Origin: Burkholderiales bacterium PBB1
GTDB lineage: Bacteria; Pseudomonadota; Gammaproteobacteria; Burkholderiales; Burkholderiaceae_C
Assembly (NCBI GenBank): GCA_002255905.1
Contig: NKIN01000004.1
Location: forward strand, 354,793 to 418,792
Length of the DNA: 64,000 nt
Direction: 5' to 3'
Part shown: piece by piece, positions 1 to 7,575 of the stretch
Numbering within the stretch: position 1 is the stretch's first letter
Layout: every line of letters starts with the position of its first letter
Program-made: the position numbers and the translations under genes
Notes under the pieces: generated by a model
Told to the model about the DNA's origin: nothing
Databases searched by the model: none
What the model saw: only the letters and a program-made list of their open reading frames with translations

Positions 1-752
1 GCAAGGGCACCGCGACCTTCATGATCATGGGCGACAAGTGCACCCGGCGCTGCCCGTTCTGCGATGTCGGCCACGGCCGCCCCGACCCGCTGGACGCGAA
101 CGAGCCGCTGAACCTGGCCAAGACGATCGCCGCGCTGAATCTGAACTACGTGGTCATCACCAGCGTCGACCGCGACGATCTGCGCGACGGCGGCGCTGCG
201 CATTTCGTCGAGTGCATCCGCCAGACGCGCGCCTTGTCGCCGGCCACCCGCATCGAGGTGTTGGTGCCCGACTTTCGCGGCCGCGACGACCGCGCGCTCG
301 AGATCCTGAAGGCCGCGCCGCCCGATGTGATGAACCACAACCTGGAAACCGCGCCACGCCTGTACAAGGAAGCGCGGCCCGGCAGCGATTACGCCTTCAG
401 CCTGAACCTGCTGAAGAAGTTCAAGGCGCTGCACCCTGACGTACCGACCAAGAGCGGTCTGATGGTGGGCCTGGGTGAGACCGATGAGGAAATCCTGCAG
501 GTCATGCGCGACATGCGCGCCCACGACATCGACATGCTGACGATCGGCCAGTACCTCGCCCCCAGCGGCCACCACCTGCCGGTGCGCCGCTATGTGCACC
601 CCGACACCTTCCGCATGTTCGAGGAAGCGGCGGCCAAGATGGGCTTCACCCACGCCGCCGTCGGTGCGATGGTGCGCAGCAGCTACCACGCCGACCAGCA
701 GGCGCACGCGGCGGGTGTGGCCGGGGTCGACAGCCCGCTGCCACGGCACTGA
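1..752 (+). CDS. lipA: Lipoyl synthase, 3' part (5' end outside window)
   Basis: Radical SAM enzyme that inserts two sulfurs into protein-bound octanoyl groups to make lipoate for the 2-oxoacid dehydrogenases and the glycine cleavage system. The reading frame is open from base 3 to the stop at 750-752. The radical SAM cluster motif CTRRCPFC is encoded at 39-62, followed by family blocks such as [23 protein letters not shown]-type [12 protein letters not shown] and [13 protein letters not shown]. The N-terminal part carrying the auxiliary-cluster cysteines lies upstream of the window, so this is a boundary truncation and not a pseudogene. lipB is the usual upstream partner but cannot be seen here. 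Confidence 0.96.
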   Translation, partial: KGTATFMIMGDKCTRRCPFCDVGHGRPDPLDANEPLNLAKTIAALNLNYVVITSVDRDDLRDGGAAHFVECIRQTRALSPATRIEVLVPDFRGRDDRALEILKAAPPDVMNHNLETAPRLYKEARPGSDYAFSLNLLKKFKALHPDVPTKSGLMVGLGETDEEILQVMRDMRAHDIDMLTIGQYLAPSGHHLPVRRYVHPDTFRMFEEAAAKMGFTHAAVGAMVRSSYHADQQAHAAGVAGVDSPLPRH

Positions 753-773
753 GGCCGCCGCTGGCCGGGCGCT

Positions 774-1295
774 TCAACGCGCCGAGAGCAATTTCTCGAT
801 CGATGTGTCCAAGGCCGCGAAGTCGAGCCGGTCGACATGCCGCTCGACGATCTCACCGCGCCGGTTGATCAGCAGGCTGGTCGGCGTGGCCACCACCTGG
901 CCGAAGCGTTCGGCCAGGCTGCCGTCGTGGTCGATGGCCACTTGGAATGGCAGGGCATGCGCCTCGGTGTACCTCACCACGTTGATCGGTGGGTCGTAGG
1001 CCATGGCGATCGCCAGCGTCTCGAAGCCGCGTGCCTTGAAACGTGCATGCGTCGCGACCAGGTCGGGCATCTCCTGCAGGCACACGGCGCAACTGGTCGC
1101 CCAGAAGTTGACCAACACGACCCGGCCGGTCAACTGGGCCGTGTGGGCCGGCGTTCCGTTGAGCAGGGTGTATGCCGCTGGCGCAAGGACATCGGGTGCT
1201 GCCACACTGCGCAGCACGCCGTAAGCGATCGCGGCCACCGCGCCAGCAGCGCACACCGCGAGCAACGCTTTCCTTTTCAACGAACGCACGATCAT
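774..1295 (-). CDS. TlpA-family thioredoxin-like protein, membrane-anchored
   Basis: Predicted 173-residue thiol-disulfide protein of the TlpA/ResA class, acting on the periplasmic side of the inner membrane. Residues 1-30 form a basic then hydrophobic N-terminus (signal anchor). The thioredoxin fold follows, with the redox motif WATSCAVC (Cys69, Cys72) and a cis-Pro loop ATPTSLLI. The frame could begin upstream at a TTG (1313), but the ATG at 1295 gives a normal signal anchor and avoids overlap with the divergent start at 1308. It is convergent with lipA (21 bp gap). Likely jobs are cytochrome c maturation or a similar disulfide reduction; the specific partner cannot be inferred. Confidence 0.85.
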   Translation of the reverse strand: MIVRSLKRKALLAVCAAGAVAAIAYGVLRSVAAPDVLAPAAYTLLNGTPAHTAQLTGRVVLVNFWATSCAVCLQEMPDLVATHARFKARGFETLAIAMAYDPPINVVRYTEAHALPFQVAIDHDGSLAERFGQVVATPTSLLINRRGEIVERHVDRLDFAALDTSIEKLLSAR

Positions 1296-1307
1296 CGGGA
1301 GACGTCC

Positions 1308-2012
1308 ATGCAACGCAGAAAGTTCACCATCGGTCTATTGTCGGGCGCAGGGCTCTGTGGGGTCGGTGTGCCACCGGCGCAGGCCGCGTCTCTGCTGGGC
1401 TCGCTCAGCGACGGCGATGCGGCATCGGGCATACGTGCCGCGCTCGAGCGCGGGGCCGAATCGGCGGTGGGTCTGCTGGGCAAGACCGACGGCTTTCTTG
1501 GCAACCCGAAGGTCAAGATCCCCCTGCCCGGCGTGCTGAAAAAAGCGGCCAAGCTGCTCAAGGCCACGGGTCAGGGCGATGCAGTCGATGAGTTGATCAC
1601 TGCGATGAACCGCGCGGCGGAGGCGGCGGTGCCGCAGGCGAAGGACCTGCTGCTGGGCGCGGTCAAGACCATGAGCGTCGACGATGGTCGCAAGATCCTG
1701 ACCGGTGGCGACCGTTCCGTCACCGACTTCTTTTCGGCCAAGACCCGGGAACCGCTGGGCGTGAAGTTCCTGCCCATCGTGACCCAGGCCACCGAAAAGG
1801 TCGATTTGGCCAACAAGTACAACGCGGTGGCCGGCAAGGCCGCAGGGTTGGGCCTGCTCGACAAGAAGGACGCGAATGTTCAGCAGTACGTGACCGGCAA
1901 GGCGCTGGATGGGCTGTACTTCATGATCGGCGAGGAAGAGAAAAAGATCCGCAAGGATCCCATCGGAACCGGCAGCGACATCCTGAAGAAGGTGTTCGGC
2001 TCGCTGAAGTAG
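1308..2012 (+). CDS. DUF4197 family exported protein
   Basis: 234-residue protein of the DUF4197 family, function unknown. The N-terminus MQRRKFTIGLLSGAGL followed by PPAQAAS looks like a signal peptide and has a twin-arginine-like start (RRKF). The body is helical, with the family-typical stretch on initiating helices, KTDGFLGNPKVKIPLP and a C-terminal EEEKKIRKDP segment. The start ATG at 1308 has a purine-rich ribosome site (GGGAG at about 1297-1301). It is transcribed divergently from the thioredoxin gene with starts only 12 bp apart. The assignment rests on overall resemblance to the family; no activity is claimed. Confidence 0.82.
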   Translation: MQRRKFTIGLLSGAGLCGVGVPPAQAASLLGSLSDGDAASGIRAALERGAESAVGLLGKTDGFLGNPKVKIPLPGVLKKAAKLLKATGQGDAVDELITAMNRAAEAAVPQAKDLLLGAVKTMSVDDGRKILTGGDRSVTDFFSAKTREPLGVKFLPIVTQATEKVDLANKYNAVAGKAAGLGLLDKKDANVQQYVTGKALDGLYFMIGEEEKKIRKDPIGTGSDILKKVFGSLK

Positions 2013-2038
2013 ACGCGCATACGCCGGCGTCTGCGCGT
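2013..2038. terminator. Strong hairpin between convergent genes
   Basis: Arms ACGCGC (2013-2018) and GCGCGT (2033-2038) enclose the inner palindrome ACGCCGGCGT (2021-2030), giving a long GC-rich hairpin directly after the DUF4197 stop and just before the stop of the convergent gene at 2044. There is no T-tract, so a bidirectional transcription-ending or RNA-stabilising role is an inference from position and symmetry. Confidence 0.5.
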
Positions 2039-2043
2039 CGCTG

Positions 2044-3168
2044 TCATAGGGTCTTCGACAGCTCGAACATCAGCACCGACGGCAGCGCCGCCTCGATGGC
2101 GTCCTGTCCCACGCGCGCCCGCTCGATGCCGCTGTCGTCGGACACGTTGAATTCATTGCCTTCTTCCACGATGTCGATGAACGGAAACCCCGGCACCTCG
2201 GCGCGGATGTCGGCGCGAAAGCGCTCGAGGCGGTCACCCTGCAGGATGCCTTCGACGATGATGGCGTGCGGCAGGCCGTCGCTGCAGAAGTCGATGGCTT
2301 CATCGATCGAAGCAACCATGTCGACGATCAGCCCCATGTGCTGCAGCGCGTCGCGGATGCGCGAGCGCATGCTGCGCCGCGAGGCGATCACCACCACATG
2401 GCTGCCGGCCAGCGGCTTCGAGTTGATCGAGCTGTCGAAGCCCTGATCGATATCGACCGGGCTGACGCCTTCGATGTCGGCATTGGCTGGCAGCGCGAAT
2501 TCCAGTGTGACCGCCACCTGGCGGTCGTTCACCTGGCGCGTGAGCCCCAGTTGCATCGCCAGGGCAGTCTGCTCGAGGAGCCGCCAGGCCAAGGTGTCGA
2601 TGGGCGTGATCGGCGAAGCAGGCGTTCCGGCGTCGGCCTGCTCGAAGCGGCAGATCAGGCGCGCATGACCTTTCCAGGTGTCCACATCGATGAGCAGATC
2701 GATCGCCGAGCGGGTCTGGCTCAGCGCCCAGTCGAGCAGGGTGTTGAGCAGGCTGAACATGAGCGACGCATCGACGATCACATCCACTGGGGTGGCCGAC
2801 GGCTGCACCGTGATGCCGCGTGCATCCATCTCGCGCTTGCGGTGCGTGAGCACCGACTGCAAGGTGTCGTGCAAGGCCACGCGCTCGCGCGACTGGGCCA
2901 GCCCGGCGCTGGCGAAGCGGGCGAGCAGCTGCGCCGTCATGCCCAGCTGGCGCGCGGTTTCGATCTCTTCGCGCAGCAGGCGCAGTCCGGCGCGGTCGAT
3001 TTGTCCGCTGGACGTCAGCGCATTGACGCGCTCCAGTGCCAGCGTCAGTGGATGTGCGATTTCGGCACCGAGCTCAGCGATCAGGTTACGCCATCGCACG
3101 CCATCTTCCTGGGAGGCCAGCGTCCGCTGTGCTGGTATCGACATGGGGGAGGTGATGGTTGCGCTCAT
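2044..3168 (-). CDS. Degenerate histidine kinase with C-terminal receiver-like domain
   Basis: 374-residue cytoplasmic protein. Residues about 25-100 resemble a HisKA dimerisation domain with the phosphoacceptor-like His39 in AEIAHPL. Residues about 105-240 correspond to a HATPase domain, but the N-box reads SLLNTLLDWAL with Asp where the Mg-binding Asn is expected, and no DxGxG or GxGxG motif is visible. Residues about 255-374 look like a receiver domain in which the phosphoacceptor Asp is Glu306 (HAIIVEGIL) and the acidic pair is missing. It is therefore probably not an active kinase but a scaffold or constitutive signal element. An upstream in-frame start (3198) exists; the ATG at 3168 is preferred. 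Confidence 0.6.
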   Translation of the reverse strand: MSATITSPMSIPAQRTLASQEDGVRWRNLIAELGAEIAHPLTLALERVNALTSSGQIDRAGLRLLREEIETARQLGMTAQLLARFASAGLAQSRERVALHDTLQSVLTHRKREMDARGITVQPSATPVDVIVDASLMFSLLNTLLDWALSQTRSAIDLLIDVDTWKGHARLICRFEQADAGTPASPITPIDTLAWRLLEQTALAMQLGLTRQVNDRQVAVTLEFALPANADIEGVSPVDIDQGFDSSINSKPLAGSHVVVIASRRSMRSRIRDALQHMGLIVDMVASIDEAIDFCSDGLPHAIIVEGILQGDRLERFRADIRAEVPGFPFIDIVEEGNEFNVSDDSGIERARVGQDAIEAALPSVLMFELSKTL

Positions 3169-3264
3169 GGGGCATCGGAATCGGCGGCGGCCAGACAACG
3201 GTAGTGTTCACCCCCGGACGGCACTTCGCCAGACGGCAAGACCTGTTGGCACCAGACCCAGGGT

Positions 3265-3277
3265 GTGAATATTTCAC
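3265..3277. promoter_or_regulatory. Inverted repeat in divergent intergenic region
   Basis: GTGAA-TAT-TTCAC is a perfect 5-3-5 inverted repeat in the 200-bp region between the kinase-like gene (start 3168, minus) and the lipoprotein gene (start 3369, plus). It is AT-rich in a GC-rich neighbourhood and could be an operator. Nothing identifies the protein that would bind it. Confidence 0.25.
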
Positions 3278-3354
3278 GGGTAGCGCCATCGCGCGTGGAA
3301 CCATAGGCCCGTCGGACGCAGCCACGGCTTGTGGTGTCACGGCCTGCACCCCTC

Positions 3355-3360
3355 GATAAT
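3355..3360 (+). promoter_or_regulatory. Candidate -10 box close to lipoprotein start
   Basis: GATAAT lies 8 nt upstream of the ATG at 3369. This would place the transcription start at or next to the start codon. No convincing -35 hexamer is seen at 16-18 bp spacing. Confidence 0.35.
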
Positions 3361-3368
3361 CATCCGTG

Positions 3369-3923
3369 ATGAAGTCCTTGATGGCTTGCCCTCCGAGGCT
3401 GATCGCCGCGCTGTCTGTCACCGTGATCGGGGGGCTGGTCGCCTGTTCGCCTGCGCTCAACTGGCGTGAGGTCCGTCCGCCCGACAGCCTGGTTACCGCG
3501 ATGTTTCCCTGCAAGCCCGATCACCACATTCGCCGGGTGACGGTGGCTGGCGTCGAACTCTCCATGCAGCTGTCCTCGTGCACGGCGTCCGACAACGTCT
3601 ATGCCCTCAGCCACATCGATGCCGGTCTGGCCGATCGAGTGACCCCTGTGCTGGAGGCCTTGCGCCAGGTGGCGGCCGAGAACGTCGGGGGGCCGACCAC
3701 GGTGAAAGGCGCCCAGCCCGTGCCCGGTATGGCGCCACATCCGCTGGCACAGCGTCTGGCATGGAGCAGCGTGCGGGCCGACGGGTCAACCATCGCAGCG
3801 CAGGCCGCGTTTTTTACCCAGGGGACGCAGGTCTACCAAGCCACGATCGTCGGCACGCGGCTCGATGCCGAGGCAGCAGACACCTTCTTTGCCGGATTGA
3901 AGCTGCCCTTGAAGCTGCCCTGA
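3369..3923 (+). CDS. Putative lipoprotein, unknown function
   Basis: 184-residue predicted lipoprotein. A basic/hydrophobic signal peptide ends in a lipobox GGLVAC with Cys26 as the lipidation site. The mature part (residues 27-184) contains a pair of internal cysteines (FPCKPD, LSSCTA) and no domain I can name; alternating small and hydrophobic segments suggest a beta-rich fold. A GTG directly precedes the chosen ATG. There is no clear ribosome site, but a GATAAT hexamer ends 8 nt before the ATG, so the message may be leaderless. The gene stands alone between the kinase-like gene and the PTS genes. Confidence 0.75.
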   Translation: MKSLMACPPRLIAALSVTVIGGLVACSPALNWREVRPPDSLVTAMFPCKPDHHIRRVTVAGVELSMQLSSCTASDNVYALSHIDAGLADRVTPVLEALRQVAAENVGGPTTVKGAQPVPGMAPHPLAQRLAWSSVRADGSTIAAQAAFFTQGTQVYQATIVGTRLDAEAADTFFAGLKLPLKLP

Positions 3924-4000
3924 GTGGCAGGGCGTTGTGTATTCCACCACGCCGCGTGTCTGAGGTTGGGGTTTTGGCGACTCAGCCTGGTTGAACTACC

Positions 4001-4006
4001 CATAAT
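4001..4006 (+). promoter_or_regulatory. Candidate -10 box close to EIIA start
   Basis: CATAAT ends 8 nt before the ATG at 4015, with no Shine-Dalgarno-like sequence between them. It is the same arrangement as at 3355-3360. The -35 region is weak. Confidence 0.35.
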
Positions 4007-4014
4007 CACCCGCC

Positions 4015-4473
4015 ATGCCAGGAATGCTGATCATTGCCCACGCCCCGCTGGCTTCAGCACTGAAGACAGTGGCGAGCCACACATTCCCCGACTGCGCGAA
4101 ATCACTGGAAGTACTTGATGTGGCGCCGGAGATGCCCGTCGAGCAGATCGAGGCCTTGGCCGCCGGGTTGCTGGCCCAGGTGCGCAACCCACAGGCGCTG
4201 ATCCTCACCGATGTCTTTGGCGCCACACCTTGCAACGTGGCGCAACGGCTGGCCAGTCTGAGTGAATTCGGGCAGGTGAAGGTGGTCACCGGGGTGAATG
4301 TGCCGATGCTGTGGCGGGCCTTGTGCTATCTCCACGAACCCCTGGATGCCGTGGTTGCGCGTGCGGTGGCTGGCGCCACGCAGGGCGTGATGCAGGTGTC
4401 CATTTCCCGACCTCAGAACCAGGCGACACAGCCCGGCAACCATGATCCGAACCAGCGTCACCATCAGCAATAA
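4015..4473 (+). CDS. PTS EIIA component, mannose family
   Basis: 152-residue cytoplasmic PTS EIIA(Man)-like protein that accepts phosphate from HPr. The phosphorylated His is His9 in MLIIAH, followed by the family pattern (LADVFGATP-like ILTDVFGATPCNVAQRLA and GVNVPMLWRAL). No membrane PTS permease subunits are encoded nearby, so this protein and its partners probably form a regulatory phosphorelay that senses metabolic state, and do not import a sugar. The 3' end overlaps the HPr gene by 32 bp, implying translational coupling. It is the first gene of the ptsH unit. Confidence 0.92.
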   Translation: MPGMLIIAHAPLASALKTVASHTFPDCAKSLEVLDVAPEMPVEQIEALAAGLLAQVRNPQALILTDVFGATPCNVAQRLASLSEFGQVKVVTGVNVPMLWRALCYLHEPLDAVVARAVAGATQGVMQVSISRPQNQATQPGNHDPNQRHHQQ

Positions 4474-4711
4474 GCTCGGTCTGCATGCCCGGGCCTCGGC
4501 CAAGCTCACCAAGACGGCCAGTGGCTTTCGAAGCGATGTCTTCATCACCCGTGGCGACCGCCGAGTCAATGCCAAGAGCATCATGGGCGTGATGATGCTG
4601 GCGGCCGGATTGGGCGTCGCGGTGGAGATCGACGCCGAGGGCGAAGACGAGCAGGCCGCCGTTCAGGCCCTGGTGGCCCTGATCGAGGACAAGTTCGGCG
4701 AAGGTGAATGA
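4442..4711 (+). CDS. ptsH: Phosphocarrier protein HPr
   Basis: 89-residue HPr. His15 in LGLHARAS is the phosphate carrier site, and AKSIMGVM contains Ser46, the position targeted by HPr kinase in bacteria that have it. The acidic C-terminal tail (EGEDEQ, DKFGEGE) is typical of proteobacterial forms. It passes phosphate from EI to EIIA. It overlaps the EIIA gene by 32 bp. The EI gene is not directly downstream as usual but lies 1.06 kb away behind an opposite-strand acyltransferase gene. Confidence 0.96.
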   Translation: MIRTSVTISNKLGLHARASAKLTKTASGFRSDVFITRGDRRVNAKSIMGVMMLAAGLGVAVEIDAEGEDEQAAVQALVALIEDKFGEGE

Positions 4712-4750
4712 CCGCGTTTCCGCCGCCTGGCGCAGAGGACGCGAACCGTA

Positions 4751-5620
4751 TCAGGCCGCTCCGGTGCCCAGAAAGTGCCGGCGATAGTGGACTGGCAGGT
4801 CTTCCATGCGCATCATCATTGGCAAATCGGCGGTGTTGAAGTCCGGGTCCCAGGCGGGCGGACCCAGCACCTGGGCGCCGCAGCGCAGGTAACCACGGAT
4901 CAACGCGGGCGCCTCGATGCGCAGATCGCTTTGCAGATCGGCGATCGGCAGCGGGAGGCGTGGGGGCACCTGCCGTTCGACGGGGGCCAGGTGAGTTTGC
5001 TGCAGCTGCGCCCACAGGCTGGCTGCGGCGTGCCCGCCGTCACGCATGCTGATGCTGGCGCAACCGATCATGGTGTCGAGCTGGTTGCGCTGCATGAAGT
5101 CGGTGAGCGCACTCCACAGTGCCAGGATCACGCCACCGCGGCGCCAGTCGGGGTGCACGCAGGAGCGGCCCAGTTCCACCATCTTGGGTCGCAGCGCACG
5201 CAGTCGCGTCAGGTCGAACTCGGTTTCGCTGTACAGGCCACCGATGCGCTTCGCCGCGGCCGGGGTCAGGACACGGTAGGTGCCGACCACCTCACCGCGC
5301 TCCCCTGCCTCGTGATCGGTGCTGCGCACCAGCAGATGTTCGCAGTACGCATCGAAGACGTCGATGTCGTGGCCGGCCGGCGCGCCGCGCGGCAGCGTCA
5401 GGCGCGCGCCCATCTCGGTGACGAACACCCGGTAGCGCAGCCGCTGAGCAGCCCGAACCTCGTCGTCGTGGCGAGCCCAGCTCACCTCGAAGCCGCGCGG
5501 TCGATCCAGCGCCATGGGGCGATGGCCGGTGTGCGGCTGCATCGGACCGCCGGTGCCCGTGCGTGACGCCAGCGGCAACTGCGTCCGAGCCCGGTGGGCC
5601 AGCGAATCGTGACTGTTCAT
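4751..5620 (-). CDS. GNAT-fold N-acyltransferase, OlsB-like
   Basis: 289-residue protein of the acyltransferase group that includes OlsB (acyl-ACP:ornithine N-acyltransferase) and hemolysin-like GNAT proteins. Recognisable stretches are the N-terminal RYRVFVTEMGA, DAYCEHLLV, VVGTYRVL, SETEFDL and ELGRSCVHPDWRRGGVI. The last one is the acyl-CoA/ACP binding motif region. The C-terminus has PALIRGYLRCGA and DFNTADLPMMM, typical of the family. The open frame extends to 5773, but that start would overlap the divergent EI gene; ATG 5620 is preferred and ATG 5542 is possible. Ornithine lipid synthesis is plausible, but a second acyltransferase (OlsA) is not adjacent, so the substrate is uncertain. 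Confidence 0.8.
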   Translation of the reverse strand: MNSHDSLAHRARTQLPLASRTGTGGPMQPHTGHRPMALDRPRGFEVSWARHDDEVRAAQRLRYRVFVTEMGARLTLPRGAPAGHDIDVFDAYCEHLLVRSTDHEAGERGEVVGTYRVLTPAAAKRIGGLYSETEFDLTRLRALRPKMVELGRSCVHPDWRRGGVILALWSALTDFMQRNQLDTMIGCASISMRDGGHAAASLWAQLQQTHLAPVERQVPPRLPLPIADLQSDLRIEAPALIRGYLRCGAQVLGPPAWDPDFNTADLPMMMRMEDLPVHYRRHFLGTGAA

Positions 5621-5760
5621 GCCCGGATGCTGGCGCGCCCGGGTGACCGCCTCATGAAGATCGGGTGACGCTGCGGTGACAGCCGTGGCGAGGTCGGAGT
5701 GCCGTGCCCGGTGCGTGGGCGCCCGTGACAACCCGGTGCGCTGCAGTGGGGTGGCGCTGC

Positions 5761-5766
5761 TAGCAT
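5761..5766 (+). promoter_or_regulatory. Candidate -10 box close to ptsI start
   Basis: TAGCAT ends 5 nt before the ptsI ATG at 5772. ptsI is isolated from ptsH by an opposite-strand gene and must have its own promoter. No good -35 is visible. Confidence 0.3.
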
Positions 5767-5771
5767 GACTC

Positions 5772-7571
5772 ATGAGCTTTCAGTTGTTCGGGCTGCCCGT
5801 GTCGCGCGGGGTGGCCATCGGTCGTGCCGTGCTGGTGTCCTCCAGCCGGATCGACGTTGCGCACTACTTCGTCCCGGTGGCCGAAGTGGGGGCCGAGATT
5901 TCGCGCCTTCGCGCGGCCCGCGATGCGGTCGTCGCTGAGCTGACCGCCCTGCAGGAGGATTTGCCTGGCGATGCGCCGGCGGAGTTGTCGGCCCTGCTGG
6001 ACGTGCACCTGATGCTGCTCAACGACGAGACGCTGGAGGTCGCCACCAAGCAGTGGATCGAGGAGCGCTGCTACAACGCCGAGTGGGCGCTGTCAGCGCA
6101 GTTCGAGGTGCTGGCGCGGCAGTTCGACGACATGGAGGACGACTACCTGCGCGAGCGCAAGGCCGACGTCGAACAGGTGGTCGAACGGCTGTTGCGGGCG
6201 ATGGCGCGCGGTTCCCCTGCGTTGATCGATGCCAACTCGAAGCCCGCCAACCCGGACGCCCACAACGAGCCGCTGGTGCTGGTGGCCAACGACATCGCGC
6301 CGGCCGACATGCTGCATTTCAAGCGCACGGTGTTCGCCGGCTTTGTCACCGACGTGGGTGGCATCACCTCGCACACCGCGATCGTGGCGCGCAGCCTGGA
6401 CATTCCGGCGGTGGTCGGTGCGCGCGAGGGCTCACGCGTGATCCGCCAGGACGATTTGGTGGTGATCGACGGCGATGCCGGCCTGGTGATCGTGAACCCG
6501 TCGGACATCGTGCTCGAGGAGTACCGGTTCCGCCAGCGCCAGCGCGATGTCGAGCGCCAGCGGCTGTCGCGTCTGCGGAACACCCCGGCCGTGACGCTGG
6601 ACGGTGAGCCCGTCGAGATGCTGGCCAACATCGAACTGCCTGGCGATGCCGCTGCGGCCGTGGCCGCCGGCGCCGTGGGAGTGGGCCTGTTTCGCAGCGA
6701 GTTCCTGTTCATGAACCGTGCCGGCGAGCTCCCGGGCGAAGACGAGCAGTTCGAGGCCTACCGGCAGGTGGTGGTCGCGATGAGCGGCCTGCCGGTGACC
6801 ATCCGCACGGTGGATGTCGGTGCCGACAAGCCGCTGGACCGGATGTCGGTCAACGAACTGCGGCACGAGCATGCGCTGAACCCGGCGCTGGGCTTGCGCG
6901 CCATCCGCTGGAGCCTGTCGGAGCCGGCCATGTTCCGCCAGCAGATCCGCGCGATCCTGCGGGCCAGCGCCTTCGGCAAGGTCAAGCTGCTGGTGCCGAT
7001 GCTGGCGCACCTCGGTGAAGCCCGGCAGACCTTGGACGCCATCGCCCGCGCCAAGCAGCAACTGGCCGATGCTGGCAAGCCGTTCGGCCAGGTCGAGGTG
7101 GGCGCGATGATCGAGGTTCCGGCCGCGGCGCTGGTGCTGCCCAGCCTGCTCAAGCTCTTCGATTTCGTCTCGCTGGGTACCAACGACCTGATCCAGTACA
7201 CCTTGGCGATCGATCGCGGCGACGAATCGGTCGCCCACCTCTACGACCCCTGGCATCCGGCGGTGCTGCAGCTGATCGAAAGCGTGATCCGCCAGGCCAG
7301 AAAGGCCGGCAAGGCCGTCAGCGTGTGCGGCGAAATGGCCGGCGACGCGGCGTTCACCGAGGTGCTGTTGGCCATGGGCCTGCGCAGTTTCTCGATGCAT
7401 CCATCGCAGATCGCGTCGGTCAAGCAGATCATCCTGCGCGCCAACAGCAAGCGCTTGCTGCCGTTGATCGAAGGGGCCTTCCGCTCCGACGACATCTGGC
7501 TCGGCTGTGAGCGCCTGCGCGCAGCGGCCACCGGCCGGGCCATGGCCGAACTGCAGCCGGCTGCTGGCTGA
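5772..7571 (+). CDS. ptsI: PTS enzyme I (phosphoenolpyruvate-protein phosphotransferase)
   Basis: 599-residue EI, which moves phosphate from phosphoenolpyruvate to HPr. Domain order is the N-terminal HPr-binding/His domain with the active His201 in GGITSHTAIVARSLD, then the PEP-binding TIM barrel with LFRSEFLFM, TIRTVDVGADKPL, GTNDLIQYTLAIDR and the active-site Cys519 in VCGEMAGD. Length is normal for the family. The gene is separated from ptsH by the divergently oriented acyltransferase, so it has its own promoter region (5621-5771). It is convergent with the ubiH-like gene, with only 4 bp between the stops. Confidence 0.97.
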   Translation: MSFQLFGLPVSRGVAIGRAVLVSSSRIDVAHYFVPVAEVGAEISRLRAARDAVVAELTALQEDLPGDAPAELSALLDVHLMLLNDETLEVATKQWIEERCYNAEWALSAQFEVLARQFDDMEDDYLRERKADVEQVVERLLRAMARGSPALIDANSKPANPDAHNEPLVLVANDIAPADMLHFKRTVFAGFVTDVGGITSHTAIVARSLDIPAVVGAREGSRVIRQDDLVVIDGDAGLVIVNPSDIVLEEYRFRQRQRDVERQRLSRLRNTPAVTLDGEPVEMLANIELPGDAAAAVAAGAVGVGLFRSEFLFMNRAGELPGEDEQFEAYRQVVVAMSGLPVTIRTVDVGADKPLDRMSVNELRHEHALNPALGLRAIRWSLSEPAMFRQQIRAILRASAFGKVKLLVPMLAHLGEARQTLDAIARAKQQLADAGKPFGQVEVGAMIEVPAAALVLPSLLKLFDFVSLGTNDLIQYTLAIDRGDESVAHLYDPWHPAVLQLIESVIRQARKAGKAVSVCGEMAGDAAFTEVLLAMGLRSFSMHPSQIASVKQIILRANSKRLLPLIEGAFRSDDIWLGCERLRAAATGRAMAELQPAAG

Positions 7572-7575
7572 CGCG

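Noticed and set aside
1..20. lipA as a truncated pseudogene
   Set aside because: The frame is open through the window edge and internal motifs are intact, so it is only cut by the window.
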